Origin: Stutzerimonas stutzeri
GTDB taxonomy: Bacteria; Pseudomonadota; Gammaproteobacteria; Pseudomonadales; Pseudomonadaceae
NCBI GenBank assembly: GCA_019056435.1
Contig: CP077641.1
Location: 1,860,001 to 1,924,000 of the forward strand
Direction of reading: 5' to 3'
DNA: 64,000 nt
Below the pieces are notes generated by a model, which worked only from the letters and a program-made list of their open reading frames with translations, did not search any database and was not told the DNA's origin. This document shows positions 52,444-63,788 of the stretch, piece by piece. Position 1 is the stretch's first letter, and each line of letters begins with the position of its first letter. The position numbers and the translations under genes are program-made.

Positions 52444-53793
52444 ATGCATATCCATATTCTCGGCATCTGCGGCACCTTCATGGGTTCGCTCGCGGTGCTG
52501 GCCAAGGAACTCGGCCATCGCGTCACCGGCTCCGATGCCAACGTCTATCCGCCGATGAGCACGCAGCTGGAGGCTCAGGGTATCGAGCTGATGCAGGGCT
52601 ACGAGCCGGCGCATCTGGAACCGGCACCCGATCTGGTGGTGGTGGGCAACGCCATGTCGCGTGGCAACCCGGCAGTGGAATACGTGCTGAACAAGGGGCT
52701 GCCCTATGTGTCCGGCCCGCAATGGCTGGCCGATCACGTGCTGCAGGGTCGCTGGGTACTGGCGGCGGCCGGCACCCATGGCAAGACCACCACCAGCAGC
52801 ATGCTGGCCTGGGTGCTGGAACATGCCGGCATGAGCCCGGGCTTTCTCATCGGTGGCGTGCCGCAGAACTTCGGCATCTCCGCACGGCTCGGCGGTACGC
52901 CGTTCTTCGTGGTGGAGGCCGACGAGTACGACAGCGCCTTCTTCGACAAGCGCAGCAAGTTCGTCCATTACCGCCCGCGTACCGCGATCCTGAACAATCT
53001 GGAGTTCGATCACGCGGATATCTTCCCGGATCTCGCCGCCATCGAGCGGCAATTCCATCACCTGGTGCGTACCGTGCCGGGCGAGGGGCTGATCATCCAT
53101 CCCGAGTCGGAAACGGCGCTCAAACGCGTCATCGGCATGGGCTGCTGGACGCCGGTGCAGACCACCGGCGACGGCGGCCAGTGGCAGGCGAAGCTGCTCA
53201 GCGCCGACGGCTCGCGCTTCGAAGTGATCTTCGACGGCGAGGTGCAGGGCGTGGTGGAGTGGGAGCTGACCGGCCGGCACAACGTCAACAATGCGCTGGC
53301 GACACTGGCGGCGGCACGGCATGTCGGCGTGCTGCCGAAGCAGGGCGCCGAGGCGCTGAGCGAATTCCGTAGCGTCAAGCGGCGCATGGAGAAGGTCGCC
53401 GAGGTCAATGGCGTGACCATCTATGACGATTTCGCCCATCACCCGACCGCCATCGCCACCACCCTCGACGGCCTGCGCAAGCGCGTCGGCGATACGCCGA
53501 TCATCGCGGTGGTCGAGCCGCGTTCGAACTCGATGAAGCTCGGCGCGCACCGCGAGGGCCTGGCCGAGTCGGTGGCGCTGGCCGATCAGGCGATCTGGTA
53601 CGCACCGGCCAACCTTGGCTGGGATCTCGCCGCGACCGTCGCCGGCTCGCCGGTGCCGACCACGGTCTGCGATTCGCTGGACGCGATCATCGCCAAGGTC
53701 AAGGCCGACGCCACGCCGGGCACGCAGGTGGTGGTGATGAGCAATGGCGGTTTTGGTGGGTTGCACGGCCAATTGGCCGCCGCACTCGCGTAG
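52444..53793 (+). CDS. mpl: UDP-MurNAc:L-Ala-gamma-D-Glu-meso-DAP ligase Mpl
   Basis: A 449-residue Mur ligase that reattaches recycled murein tripeptide to UDP-MurNAc. MHIHILGICGTFMGSLAVLA, GTHGKTTTSSMLAW (ATP loop, residues 110-117), FVVEADEYDSAFFDKRSKFV, NNLEFDHADIFPDL, ELTGRHNVNNALATLAAARH and YDDFAHHPTAIATTLDGLRK are the Mpl motifs. ATG 52444. Divergent from the eut operon. Confidence 0.97.
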   Translation: MHIHILGICGTFMGSLAVLAKELGHRVTGSDANVYPPMSTQLEAQGIELMQGYEPAHLEPAPDLVVVGNAMSRGNPAVEYVLNKGLPYVSGPQWLADHVLQGRWVLAAAGTHGKTTTSSMLAWVLEHAGMSPGFLIGGVPQNFGISARLGGTPFFVVEADEYDSAFFDKRSKFVHYRPRTAILNNLEFDHADIFPDLAAIERQFHHLVRTVPGEGLIIHPESETALKRVIGMGCWTPVQTTGDGGQWQAKLLSADGSRFEVIFDGEVQGVVEWELTGRHNVNNALATLAAARHVGVLPKQGAEALSEFRSVKRRMEKVAEVNGVTIYDDFAHHPTAIATTLDGLRKRVGDTPIIAVVEPRSNSMKLGAHREGLAESVALADQAIWYAPANLGWDLAATVAGSPVPTTVCDSLDAIIAKVKADATPGTQVVVMSNGGFGGLHGQLAAALA

Positions 53794-53856
53794 GTGGAAA
53801 TCGCCGCAGGTTTTCCCATGCGTAAGGTTACGGCCGAAGCGCCAACGCCATGTAAC

Positions 53857-53884
53857 GGTGGAAAACGCTTCGCGGTTGTCCACC
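53857..53884. repeat. REP-like hairpin between mpl and ubiX
   Basis: GGTGGA...TCCACC outer arms with an inner AACGC-TTC-GCGGTT stem. It is like the hairpin between urtA and urtB. The 260-bp gap also holds a duplicated CCAACGCGT and no gene. Confidence 0.6.
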
Positions 53885-54053
53885 CTACGAGATTGGGATA
53901 GGGCGAATTTGCTTCCAACGCGTCCAACGCGTCGCGAGCGAAGCTTGGGCAAGGCGAAACCTTGCGGAAAGCGGAGCTTGCTGGTGCAAGTGAGCATTTC
54001 GAGTAAGGTTTCAACGCGACATAAGCAAGCGCAGCAGCTTTGGGAGCACATTC

Positions 54054-54683
54054 ATGAGCGGACCGGAACGCATCACTTTGGCCATGACCGGCGCCTCCGG
54101 CGCGCAGTACGGTCTGCGCCTGCTCGATTGCCTGATCCAGGAAGACCGCGAGGTGCACTTCCTGATTTCCAAGGCCGCGCAACTGGTGATGGCCACCGAG
54201 ACCGACGTGGTGCTGCCGGCCAAGCCGCAGGCCATGCAGGCCTTCCTCTCCGAGTACACCGGTGCCGCCGCCGGGCAGATCCGTGTGTTCGCCAAGGAAG
54301 ACTGGATGGCCCCGCCGGCGTCCGGCTCCGGCGCACCGACGGCGATGGTGGTGGTGCCCTGTTCCACCGGCACGCTGTCCGCAATCGCCACCGGCGCCTG
54401 CAACAACCTGATCGAACGCGCCGCCGACGTCACCCTCAAGGAGCGCCGCCAGCTGATTCTGGTGCCGCGTGAAGCGCCGTATTCCAGCATCCACCTGGAG
54501 AACATGCTCAAGCTGTCCAATCTCGGCGTGACCATCCTGCCGGCTTCGCCGGGCTTCTATCACCAGCCGCAGACCATTGATGACGTGGTCGATTTCGTCG
54601 TCGCGCGCATCCTCAACCTGCTCAACATTCCCCAGGACATGCTGCCGCGCTGGGGCGAGCACCATATCGTCAGCGACGACTGA
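54054..54683 (+). CDS. ubiX: Flavin prenyltransferase UbiX
   Basis: A 209-residue enzyme making prenylated FMN for the UbiD decarboxylase in ubiquinone synthesis. [20 protein letters not shown] (FMN loop), [60 protein letters not shown] and [20 protein letters not shown] are complete. ATG 54054. The mpl-ubiX neighbourhood is conserved in Pseudomonas. Confidence 0.96.
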   Translation: MSGPERITLAMTGASGAQYGLRLLDCLIQEDREVHFLISKAAQLVMATETDVVLPAKPQAMQAFLSEYTGAAAGQIRVFAKEDWMAPPASGSGAPTAMVVVPCSTGTLSAIATGACNNLIERAADVTLKERRQLILVPREAPYSSIHLENMLKLSNLGVTILPASPGFYHQPQTIDDVVDFVVARILNLLNIPQDMLPRWGEHHIVSDD

Positions 54684-54684
54684 G

Positions 54685-54975
54685 ATGATCGGTCGGGCGC
54701 TGCTTGTAGTGACGACGCTGAGCCTGCTGGGTGGCTGCGCCACGGTGCGCACGCTGGACGCCGCCAAGCCCGGTGCGCCGATCATCTATTCCGGCACGCG
54801 TCTGGACTGGTACAGCCTCAACGGTGGCTGCTGCCCGCTGGATCGCTTCGGTGCCGTGGCGCCCAAGCATGCCGCGCTCGATCTGCCGGCCAGCGCCTTG
54901 CTGGACACGCTGTTGCTGCCCTTCGCCGTCGCGGCGGAGCTGGGCGTCGGGCTCGGCGTACGCGGCGGGCTCTGA
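54685..54975 (+). CDS. YceK/YidQ-family small lipoprotein
   Basis: A 96-residue protein with signal MIGRALLVVTTLSLLGGCAT and lipobox LGGC. GTRLDWYSLNGGCCPLDRFG and LDLPASALLDTLLLPFAV are the DUF1375 features shared with YceK and YidQ. ATG 54685, directly after the ubiX stop (1-bp gap). Role unknown. Confidence 0.78.
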   Translation: MIGRALLVVTTLSLLGGCATVRTLDAAKPGAPIIYSGTRLDWYSLNGGCCPLDRFGAVAPKHAALDLPASALLDTLLLPFAVAAELGVGLGVRGGL

Positions 54976-55068
54976 TTGCCGGCAACCGCGGCATGACTGA
55001 TCTGGGTCCAGGCGAGCTCGCGGCCGCACAGGCATAGTTGACGGGTCCGCGCCACAAGGAGAAACGGT

Positions 55069-56909
<1,841 letters not shown>

Positions 56910-57503
56910 CGACTGTGCTGGGAGTCGGTCGAGTACTTGCAACGGTTCCCGGCCACGATTTGCCACCGAGGCCGCTGACCGGAGTCTGCGCCTCGAAGCA
57001 GCATTTCGCGCTTCATTCCGATCTGCAGCTATCGCCTATCCCCATGTCGTTGGGTCGCTTCGCTTCCGATAAGCAACGGTTATCGCTCAATCAGCGGCTG
57101 TCATTAGGCAGTGCGCCTAGCGGTTCTTACAGTAGCGCCATGCAAGGGCCGCTTGGCCACAAGACGAATAAGAGCGCGAGGGAAGACGATGAGGCCTGGC
57201 CTGATCGCAAGCCGAAACCGGGGCATTCGAGCGCATGCCATAGGTCATTCGTATGATCTGAGCGGCGGTAAGTCTGCCGGTCGTGTAGCGGCGCCCACCA
57301 ACCGGTCGAGCCTGGTTGAATCGCGCCCATACCCTGTGGGTCGCCCATATTCATTAATCGGATACACGCACCAGTGTGCGAAACGCCGAATGGCCATTAC
57401 ACCGTTCGGGCGAATTCACCAACAAAGTCACCGGCTGAATTTGACAGCCAATCATATGATGATAGGGTTCAATAAGCTCAGGGGCAGTGGCACAGAGGCT
57501 CGC
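56910..57503 (+). other. 594-bp intergenic region between ftsH-like gene and GntR gene
   Basis: No plausible gene on either strand; an open frame crossing it (upstream of the GntR start) has no domain and no ribosome site. The last 65 bp hold the promoter/operator listed separately. The base composition is visibly more AT-rich than its surroundings in places (for example CATATTCATTAATCGGATAC), suggesting regulatory DNA or the edge of an inserted locus. Confidence 0.4.
57441..57468 (+). promoter_or_regulatory. Promoter with ATCATATGAT operator for the sugar locus
   Basis: -35 TTGACA at 57441-57446 and a -10 candidate TAGGGT at 57463-57468 (16-bp spacer). The perfect palindrome ATCATATGAT (57451-57460) fills the spacer, where repressor binding would block RNA polymerase. 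Autoregulation by the GntR-family product 36 bp downstream is the obvious reading. Confidence 0.6.
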
Positions 57504-58229
57504 ATGTCGAACAACTATCACAGCGCAACGGTGGAATGGCTGGGGTCCTGGATCGCCTCGGGCAAGGTCCAGCCGGGCGAGGCGCTGAAGGTCGAGGCCG
57601 GTCTTTGCGAAGAGCTGGGCGTGAGCCGCACCGTGATCCGCGAGGCGATCAAGACGTTAGTGGCCAAGGGCATGCTCGATGTCGGGCCGAAGGTGGGTAC
57701 GCGGGTGACGCCGGTGCGCTCCTGGAACCTGTTCGACGTCCAGGTCGTTGGCTGGCTGGCCGAGCACGGCCTGCCGGAGAGCTTCGTGATGGACCTGATC
57801 GACCTGCGCCGGACCATTGAGCCGACCGCCGTACGCTGGGCGTGCGAGCGCGCCACGCCCAAGCAGATCGCCGAAATCCAGGCGGCCTACCAGCTGCTGG
57901 CCGCCTCCCTGGGCGACAAAACCGAATACAACCGTGCCGACAAACTGTTCCACGAGGCGGTGCTCGCCGCCAGCCACAACCAGTTCATCGAACGCATGGT
58001 GCCGGCGCTGGGCGCCTTGCTGGCGGTGTCCTTCGAGGTGTCCTCGACGGTCCCTGACGAGCTCGGGCTGACCCTGCCGCTGCACAAGGAAATTGCCGAT
58101 GCCATCGCCAGTCGCGATGGCGCCCGCGGGGTCTGGGCGTGCATGACGCTGATCGAGCGTGCGGCTTTGACCATTTCACGTCACTACCCGGAGCTCGTGG
58201 TGTCACGCGGCGAGCAGACTGCGCCATAA
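57504..58229 (+). CDS. GntR/FadR-subfamily sugar regulator (DgoR-like)
   Basis: A 241-residue repressor with an N-terminal winged HTH (GEALKVEAGLCEELGVSRTV, IREAIKTLVAKGMLDVGPKV) and an all-helical FCD ligand domain (LIDLRRTIEPTAVRWACERA, ADKLFHEAVLAASHNQFIER; metal-binding Asp/His pattern). ATG 57504 after AGAGG. DgoR, which controls galactonate use, belongs to this subfamily, and a DgoK-like kinase is at the end of the locus, so galactonate or a related aldonate is a likely effector. Confidence 0.85.
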   Translation: MSNNYHSATVEWLGSWIASGKVQPGEALKVEAGLCEELGVSRTVIREAIKTLVAKGMLDVGPKVGTRVTPVRSWNLFDVQVVGWLAEHGLPESFVMDLIDLRRTIEPTAVRWACERATPKQIAEIQAAYQLLAASLGDKTEYNRADKLFHEAVLAASHNQFIERMVPALGALLAVSFEVSSTVPDELGLTLPLHKEIADAIASRDGARGVWACMTLIERAALTISRHYPELVVSRGEQTAP

Positions 58230-58253
58230 AAATAATCAAAGCGGAGTGCGACC

Positions 58254-59126
58254 ATGCAATGGCTGCCCATCTCGCAACAACGCTACAGACTGGCCGAGGG
58301 CCCTTTCTGGGATGCCCGGGACCGGACGCTCTACTGGGCCGACATCGCCGGTCGACTGGCCTGCCGGCTGGGCCCGGACGGCTACCGGCAATGGCAGCTG
58401 ACCGAGCCGGTATCGGCCTTCATTCCCTGCGCGAGCGGCGACGCGCTGCTGACCCTCGCCAGTGGCGTGTACCGCCTCGATCCAAACGCTAGCGAGGCCG
58501 AGCCCACACGGTTCTGTGTCGCTGACGCCACACCCGGCAACCGCGCCAACGAGGCGCGCTGCGATGCACGGGGGCGGCTCTGGCTCGGCACCATGCAGAA
58601 CAACATTGCCGAGGACGGCGGCGACATTCCAGTCACGCAGCGCTCCGGCGGGCTGTTCCGAATCGACCCGGATGGCTCGGTCACGCAGCTGCTCAGCGAC
58701 CTGGGCATCGTCAATACGCTGCTGTGGAACGAGGCGGACGACCGCGTCATCTGCGGCGATACGCTGGACGAATCGCTATACAGCCACGGCATTACCGACG
58801 ATGGGCGTCTGGTCGATCGGCAAGCCTGGGCCGGCCCGCATCCGCGCGGCGTGCCGGACGGTTCGGCCATGGATTCGGAAGGCTACGTCTGGAATGCACG
58901 CTGGGGTGGACACTGTCTGCTGCGCTTCGCGCCGGACGGCTGCCTCGATCGCGTTGTCGAGCTGCCCGTCAGCCATCCCACCAGTTGCGTATTCGGCGGG
59001 CCGAGTCTGACCCATTTGTACGTTACTTCGGCCACACCGAGCGAGGCGGCGAATGACCTGGATGGCGCCGTGCTGACGGCCGACGTCGGCATCGTCGGAC
59101 TGCCCTGTACAGGTTTTGCCGGTTGA
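58254..59126 (+). CDS. SMP-30/gluconolactonase-family sugar lactonase
   Basis: A 290-residue six-bladed propeller: LAEGPFWDARDRTLYWADIA (metal Glu), RANEARCDARGRLWLGTMQN (Asn of the metal site), LWNEADDRVICGDTLDESLY and GVPDGSAMDSEGYVWNARWG (Asp/Asn ligand motif), ending with THLYVTSATPSEA. It would hydrolyse the galactono- or arabinono-lactone produced by the adjacent dehydrogenase. ATG 58254, 24 bp after the regulator. Confidence 0.9.
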   Translation: MQWLPISQQRYRLAEGPFWDARDRTLYWADIAGRLACRLGPDGYRQWQLTEPVSAFIPCASGDALLTLASGVYRLDPNASEAEPTRFCVADATPGNRANEARCDARGRLWLGTMQNNIAEDGGDIPVTQRSGGLFRIDPDGSVTQLLSDLGIVNTLLWNEADDRVICGDTLDESLYSHGITDDGRLVDRQAWAGPHPRGVPDGSAMDSEGYVWNARWGGHCLLRFAPDGCLDRVVELPVSHPTSCVFGGPSLTHLYVTSATPSEAANDLDGAVLTADVGIVGLPCTGFAG

Positions 59127-59175
59127 CCTGTTTATCGGCCGCGCTGCGGCCCCTGACTGCTTAGGAGTTGTTCCC

Positions 59176-59994
59176 ATGGCTGCACCGCTTTCATTGCCAC
59201 CGACACCCGAACCTCAACGCGGCGAGCGCCTGAAAGGCAAGGTCGTGGTCGTCACCGGCGGTGCCCAGGGCATCGGCGAGGCGATCGTGGCCTGCTTCCA
59301 GGCGCAGCAGGCCAAGGTCGTGATCGGTGATATCCAGGGTGAGAAGGCCGAGCGGGTTGCCGCCGGCTGGCGAGAGCGGGGCGGTGAGGTGCGCGCCCTT
59401 CAAACCGATGTCACCAAACCTGCCGAGCTTGAAGCGCTGGTCGGTCTGGCACTCGAGCACTACGGCCAGGTCGATGTGCTGGTCAACTGCGCAGGCGTCA
59501 ACGTATTCCGCGATCCGCTGGAAATGACCGAAGAAGACTGGCGGCGGTGCTTCGCCATTGATCTAGACGGCGTCTGGTTCGGTTGCAAGGCGGCCTTGCC
59601 GCACATGGTGCAGCGCGGCGTCGGCAACATCATCAACATCGCCTCGGTGCACTCGACCAACATCATTCCCGGTTGCTTTCCCTACCCGGTCGCCAAGCAC
59701 GGCCTGCTCGGCCTGACCCGCGCGCTGGGCATCGAATATGCGCCCAAGGGCATCCGCGTCAACGCCATCGCGCCGGGCTACATCGAGACGCAGCTCAACG
59801 TGGATTACTGGAACAATTTCGCCGACCCCCACGCCGAGCGCCAGCGCGCCTTCGACATGCACCCGCCGCGGCGCATCGGCCAGCCGATCGAGGTGGCGAT
59901 GACCGCGCTGTTCCTTGCCACCGACGAGGCGCCCTTCATTAACGCCGCCTGCATCACCATCGATGGCGGACGTTCAGTGCTCTACCACGACTGA
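59176..59994 (+). CDS. SDR sugar 1-dehydrogenase (galactose/arabinose dehydrogenase candidate)
   Basis: A 272-residue short-chain dehydrogenase: KVVVVTGGAQGIGEAIVACF, VLVNCAGVNVFRDPLEMTEE, NIINIASVHSTNIIPGCFPY with PVAKHGLLGLTRALGIEY (Ser, Tyr-x3-Lys) and NAIAPGYIETQLNVDYWNNF. The residues around the catalytic site (IASVHS, CFPYPVAKHG) match known L-arabinose/D-galactose 1-dehydrogenases. Between a lactonase and a sugar importer, oxidation of galactose or arabinose to the lactone is the natural role. ATG 59176 after AGGAG. Confidence 0.87.
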   Translation: MAAPLSLPPTPEPQRGERLKGKVVVVTGGAQGIGEAIVACFQAQQAKVVIGDIQGEKAERVAAGWRERGGEVRALQTDVTKPAELEALVGLALEHYGQVDVLVNCAGVNVFRDPLEMTEEDWRRCFAIDLDGVWFGCKAALPHMVQRGVGNIINIASVHSTNIIPGCFPYPVAKHGLLGLTRALGIEYAPKGIRVNAIAPGYIETQLNVDYWNNFADPHAERQRAFDMHPPRRIGQPIEVAMTALFLATDEAPFINAACITIDGGRSVLYHD

Positions 59995-60072
59995 GAACAG
60001 CGAGGTTTCGATTCAAGAGGGCTGCACGCGGCCCTGCAGTAACCCGCCAGCAAAGCATTCGGTGGTGACGGA

Positions 60073-60091
60073 TCAGGGTTATGGACCCTGA
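60073..60091. promoter_or_regulatory. Inverted repeat upstream of araF
   Basis: TCAGGGT-TATGG-ACCCTGA, perfect 7-bp arms. It is followed at 60102-60130 by a near-tandem AAAAGCTATTCAA duplication just before the ribosome site. This could be an operator or a small attenuating hairpin. Confidence 0.4.
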
Positions 60092-60148
60092 CGAGTCAGC
60101 AAAAGCTATTCAACAAAAAGCTATTCAATAAGAACAATGGAGGTAGCT

Positions 60149-61153
60149 ATGTTCCGGTCTCTCGGGATCCGTTCTCTTTGCTGTGCCGCGCTGACTGTCG
60201 GCGCGATGAGTTTCGCTGGTGCGACCCTGGCCCAAGAAGAGGTCAAGATCGGTTTTCTGGTGAAACAGCCCGAAGAACCCTGGTTCCAGACTGAATGGGC
60301 CTTCGCCGAAAAGGCCGCGAAAGAACACGGGTTCACCCTGCTCAAGATCGCCGTGCCGGACGGTGAAAAAACCCTCGCTGCCATCGACAGCCTGGCCGCG
60401 AACGGGGCCAAGGGTTTCGTCATCTGCCCGCCGGATGTCGCACTAGGTCCGGCCATCGTCGCCAAATCCAAGCTCAACGACCTCAAGGTCATGGCCGTCG
60501 ACGATCGCTTTGTCGATGCCAAAGGCGAGTTCATGGAGGACGTGCCCTATCTCGGCATGGCGGCCTTCGAAGTGGGCCAGAAGCAAGGCGCGGCCATGGC
60601 CGAAGAAGCCAAGAAACGCGGCTGGGACTGGGACGAAACCTATGCGGTGATCAACACCTACAACGAACTCGACACTGGCAAGAAGCGCACCGATGGTTCG
60701 GTGGATGCATTGAAGAAGGCTGGCTTCCCTGAAGACCACATTCTTTATGCCCCGCAGAAGACGCTGGACGTGCCGGGCAGCATGGACGCCACCAATTCGG
60801 CCCTCGTGAAACTGCCGCGTGGTGCGAAGAACCTGATCATCGGCGGCATGAACGACAACACGGTACTGGGCGGCGTACGCGCCACTGAAAGCGCTGGCTT
60901 CAGCGCCGCCAACGTGATCGGTATCGGCATCAACGGCACCGACGCCATCGGCGAACTGAAAAAGGACAGCAGTGGATTCTTCGGCTCGATGCTGCCAAGC
61001 CCGCATATCGAAGGCTACGAGACTGCGCGGATGATGTACGAGTGGGTCACCGAGGGCAAAGAGCCGCCCAAGTACACCGCCATGGACGAAGTCACCCTGA
61101 TCACACGTGAGAATTTCCAGCAGGAGCTGGAGAAGATCGGACTCTGGCAATAA
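60149..61153 (+). CDS. araF: AraF-type sugar ABC transporter substrate-binding protein
   Basis: A 334-residue periplasmic protein: signal MFRSLGIRSLCCAALTVGAM to ATLAQ, then VKIGFLVKQPEEPWFQTEWA (arabinose-binding signature), VICPPDVALGPAIVAKSKLN, AVDDRFVDAKGEFMEDVPYL, INTYNELDTGKKRTDGSVDA and GIGINGTDAIGELKKDSSGF. It is close in sequence to E. coli AraF, which binds L-arabinose and also D-galactose. ATG 60149 with GGAGG seven bases before; an ATG overlapping that site is not used. Confidence 0.92.
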   Translation: MFRSLGIRSLCCAALTVGAMSFAGATLAQEEVKIGFLVKQPEEPWFQTEWAFAEKAAKEHGFTLLKIAVPDGEKTLAAIDSLAANGAKGFVICPPDVALGPAIVAKSKLNDLKVMAVDDRFVDAKGEFMEDVPYLGMAAFEVGQKQGAAMAEEAKKRGWDWDETYAVINTYNELDTGKKRTDGSVDALKKAGFPEDHILYAPQKTLDVPGSMDATNSALVKLPRGAKNLIIGGMNDNTVLGGVRATESAGFSAANVIGIGINGTDAIGELKKDSSGFFGSMLPSPHIEGYETARMMYEWVTEGKEPPKYTAMDEVTLITRENFQQELEKIGLWQ

Positions 61154-61246
61154 GCCTGGTTCCGCCGCGTGAGGCCTGATTTTTTCAGGCCGCTTTCAGC
61201 ATCAGATATCGACCGGGCGCTGCTCGGGCGAGGGTGGAGAGGCTCC

Positions 61247-62761
61247 ATGTTTGAGCAAGTCAAAGAAGGCGACAGCCTGCGTTTCAATGGCATCGGCAAG
61301 AACTTTCCGGGCGTGCGGGCGCTTTCGGACATCAACTTCGTGGCTCGGCCCGGCACGGTGCATGCGTTGATGGGCGAAAACGGCGCCGGCAAGTCGACGC
61401 TGTTGAAGATCCTCGGTGGTGCCTACCAGCCCAGCAGCGGGGAGCTGCAGATCGGTGATCGCTCGTTCGCGTTCCGCTCTGCAGGCGAAAGCATCGCCAG
61501 CGGGGTTGCGGTGATTCACCAGGAGCTGCATCTGGTGCCGGAAATGAGCGTGGCCGAAAACCTGCTGCTGGGGCATATGCCTTCGCGCTTCGGGTTGGTC
61601 AATCGTCGCGCGATGCTTCGTCAGGCACGCGAACTGCTCAAGGGCCTGGCTGATGAAATCGATCCCGCGGCGCGCCTGGGCAGCCTGTCCCTTGGTCAGC
61701 GTCAGCTGGTCGAGATCGCCAAGGCGATGTCGCGCAATGCCCACGTGATTGCCTTCGATGAGCCCACCAGCAGCCTGTCCTCCCGTGAAATCGAGCGGTT
61801 GATGACCATCATCGGCCGGTTGCGCGATGAGGGGCGGGTGGTGCTTTACGTATCGCACCGGATGGAAGAGATCTTCCGCATCTGCGATGCCGTCACGGTG
61901 TTCAAGGACGGCCGGTTCGTCTGCACCTTCGACGACATGAGCGAACTGACCCACGACCAGCTGGTGACCTGCATGGTCGGTCGGGATATCGAGGATATCT
62001 ACAACTACCGAGCTCGCGAGCATCACGGTGAGGCACTGCGAGTAGAAGGCTTGCTCGGTCACGGGCTGCAGGAACCGGTGAGCTTCTCGGTCAGCCGCGG
62101 CGAAGTGCTGGGCTTTTTCGGCCTGGTCGGCGCCGGGCGTACCGAGCTGCTGCGCCTGCTGGCCGGGCTGGCGCCGCACAAGGCCGGTACGGTGCTGCTC
62201 GATGGGCAGCCACTGAACCTGAAGTCGGCGCGTGATGCCATCGAGTCGGGAATCCTGCTTTGCCCGGAGGACCGCAAAAAAGAAGGCATCGTGCCGCTCG
62301 CCAGTGTGGCGGAGAACATCAACATCGGCGCGCGCCGACGCAATGCTCGCATGGGCTGCCTGGTGCAGGGGCGCTGGGAACGTGAGAACGCCGACCGGCA
62401 GATCCGTGCCTTGAACATCAAGACGCCATCGGCGGATCAGCAGATCGTATTTCTCTCCGGCGGCAACCAGCAGAAGGTGATTCTGGGGCGCTGGCTGTCG
62501 ATGCCGATGAAAGTGCTGTTGCTCGACGAGCCCACGCGCGGCATCGACATCGGCGCCAAGGCCGAGATCTACCAGATCATCCATAACCTCGCGGCAAGCG
62601 GTATCGCCGTGATCGTCGTCTCCAGTGACCTGATGGAGGTCATCGGTATCTCCGATCGCATCCTGGTGATGAGCGAGGGCGCGTTGACCGGTGAACTACC
62701 CCGCGATGAGACCGATGAGTCCAGCCTGTTGCAACTGGCACTACCGCGCTCGCGCGGCTGA
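61247..62761 (+). CDS. araG: AraG, arabinose-type ABC importer ATPase (two domains)
   Basis: A 504-residue tandem ATPase. First domain: LMGENGAGKST (Walker A, 41-51), LSLGQRQLVEIAKAMSRNAH, IAFDEPTSSLSSREIERLMT. Second domain: degenerate Walker A FGLVGAGRTELLRLLAGL, FLSGGNQQKVILGRWLSMPM, LLLDEPTRGIDIGAKAEIYQ. That is the RbsA/XylG/AraG layout. ATG 61247 after GGAGAGG. Confidence 0.95.
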   Translation: MFEQVKEGDSLRFNGIGKNFPGVRALSDINFVARPGTVHALMGENGAGKSTLLKILGGAYQPSSGELQIGDRSFAFRSAGESIASGVAVIHQELHLVPEMSVAENLLLGHMPSRFGLVNRRAMLRQARELLKGLADEIDPAARLGSLSLGQRQLVEIAKAMSRNAHVIAFDEPTSSLSSREIERLMTIIGRLRDEGRVVLYVSHRMEEIFRICDAVTVFKDGRFVCTFDDMSELTHDQLVTCMVGRDIEDIYNYRAREHHGEALRVEGLLGHGLQEPVSFSVSRGEVLGFFGLVGAGRTELLRLLAGLAPHKAGTVLLDGQPLNLKSARDAIESGILLCPEDRKKEGIVPLASVAENINIGARRRNARMGCLVQGRWERENADRQIRALNIKTPSADQQIVFLSGGNQQKVILGRWLSMPMKVLLLDEPTRGIDIGAKAEIYQIIHNLAASGIAVIVVSSDLMEVIGISDRILVMSEGALTGELPRDETDESSLLQLALPRSRG

Positions 62762-62782
62762 ATAAAAATGATGAGGTGCTCT

Positions 62783-63751
62783 ATGTCTGCTCAACAAAAC
62801 GCCCTGGCTGCGCCGCGACAGGGCTTGAATCTGCGCCGATTTCTCGATGACTGGGTGATGCTGCTGGCGGCGATCGGCATCTTCGCGCTGTCGGCGATCT
62901 TCATCGACAACTTTCTCTCCCCGCTGAACATGCGTGGTCTTGGCCTGGCGATTTCCACCGTTGGTATCGCCGCCTGCACCATGCTGTTCTGCCTGGCATC
63001 CGGGCACTTCGATCTTTCGGTCGGCTCGGTGATCGCCTGCGCTGGTGTCGTGGCGGCCGTGGTGATGCGTGATACCGAAAGCGTCTTTCTCGGCGTATCG
63101 GCGGCATTGGCGATGGGCCTGGTGGTGGGGCTGATAAACGGCATCGTGATCGCCAAGCTGCGCATCAATGCGCTGATCGCGACGCTGGCAACCATGCAGA
63201 TCGTGCGCGGGCTGGCCTACATCTTCTCCAACGGCAAGGCCGTTGGGGTGATGCAGGAGGACTTCTTCCTGTTCGGCAATGGCAGCCTGTTCGGCGTGCC
63301 GGTGCCCATTCTGATCACCATTGTCTGCTTCGCCTTTTTCGGCTGGCTGCTCAACTACACCACCTATGGCCGCAACACCATGGCCATTGGCGGCAATCAG
63401 GAGGCGGCGCTGCTGGCCGGGGTCAATGTCGATCGCACCAAGATCATCATCTTTGCCGTGCATGGCCTCATCGGTGCGCTGGCCGGGGTGGTGCTGGCCT
63501 CTCGGATGACCTCGGGCCAGCCGATGATCGGGCAGGGGTTCGAACTGACCGTGATCTCAGCCTGCGTACTGGGTGGCGTATCGCTCAGTGGCGGCATCGG
63601 CATGATTCGCCACGTGATCGCGGGGGTGTTGATTCTGGCGATCATCGAGAACGCGATGAACCTGAAAAACATCGACACCTTCTACCAGTACGTCATCCGC
63701 GGCACGATCCTGCTGCTGGCGGTGATCATCGATCGGCTCAAGCAGCGCTGA
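62783..63751 (+). CDS. araH: AraH, arabinose-type ABC importer permease
   Basis: A 322-residue permease with about ten membrane helices. ISTVGIAACTMLFCLASGHF and DLSVGSVIACAGVVAAV, NALIATLATMQIVRGLAYIF, TYGRNTMAIGGNQEAALLAG (EAA-like coupling region) and GQGFELTVISACVLGGVSLS, GGIGMIRHVIAGVLIL are signatures of RbsC/AraH permeases. ATG 62783 with AGG five bases ahead; the open frame also has an ATG five codons upstream. Next to araG by 21 bp. Confidence 0.94.
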   Translation: MSAQQNALAAPRQGLNLRRFLDDWVMLLAAIGIFALSAIFIDNFLSPLNMRGLGLAISTVGIAACTMLFCLASGHFDLSVGSVIACAGVVAAVVMRDTESVFLGVSAALAMGLVVGLINGIVIAKLRINALIATLATMQIVRGLAYIFSNGKAVGVMQEDFFLFGNGSLFGVPVPILITIVCFAFFGWLLNYTTYGRNTMAIGGNQEAALLAGVNVDRTKIIIFAVHGLIGALAGVVLASRMTSGQPMIGQGFELTVISACVLGGVSLSGGIGMIRHVIAGVLILAIIENAMNLKNIDTFYQYVIRGTILLLAVIIDRLKQR

Positions 63752-63788
63752 TCCCAATCGCGCCGCTTGCCGGCGCGCTGGAGACCCC

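Noticed and set aside
61202-62584. 460-codon minus-strand frame opposite araG
   Set aside because: Antisense shadow of a high-G+C gene; no motif.
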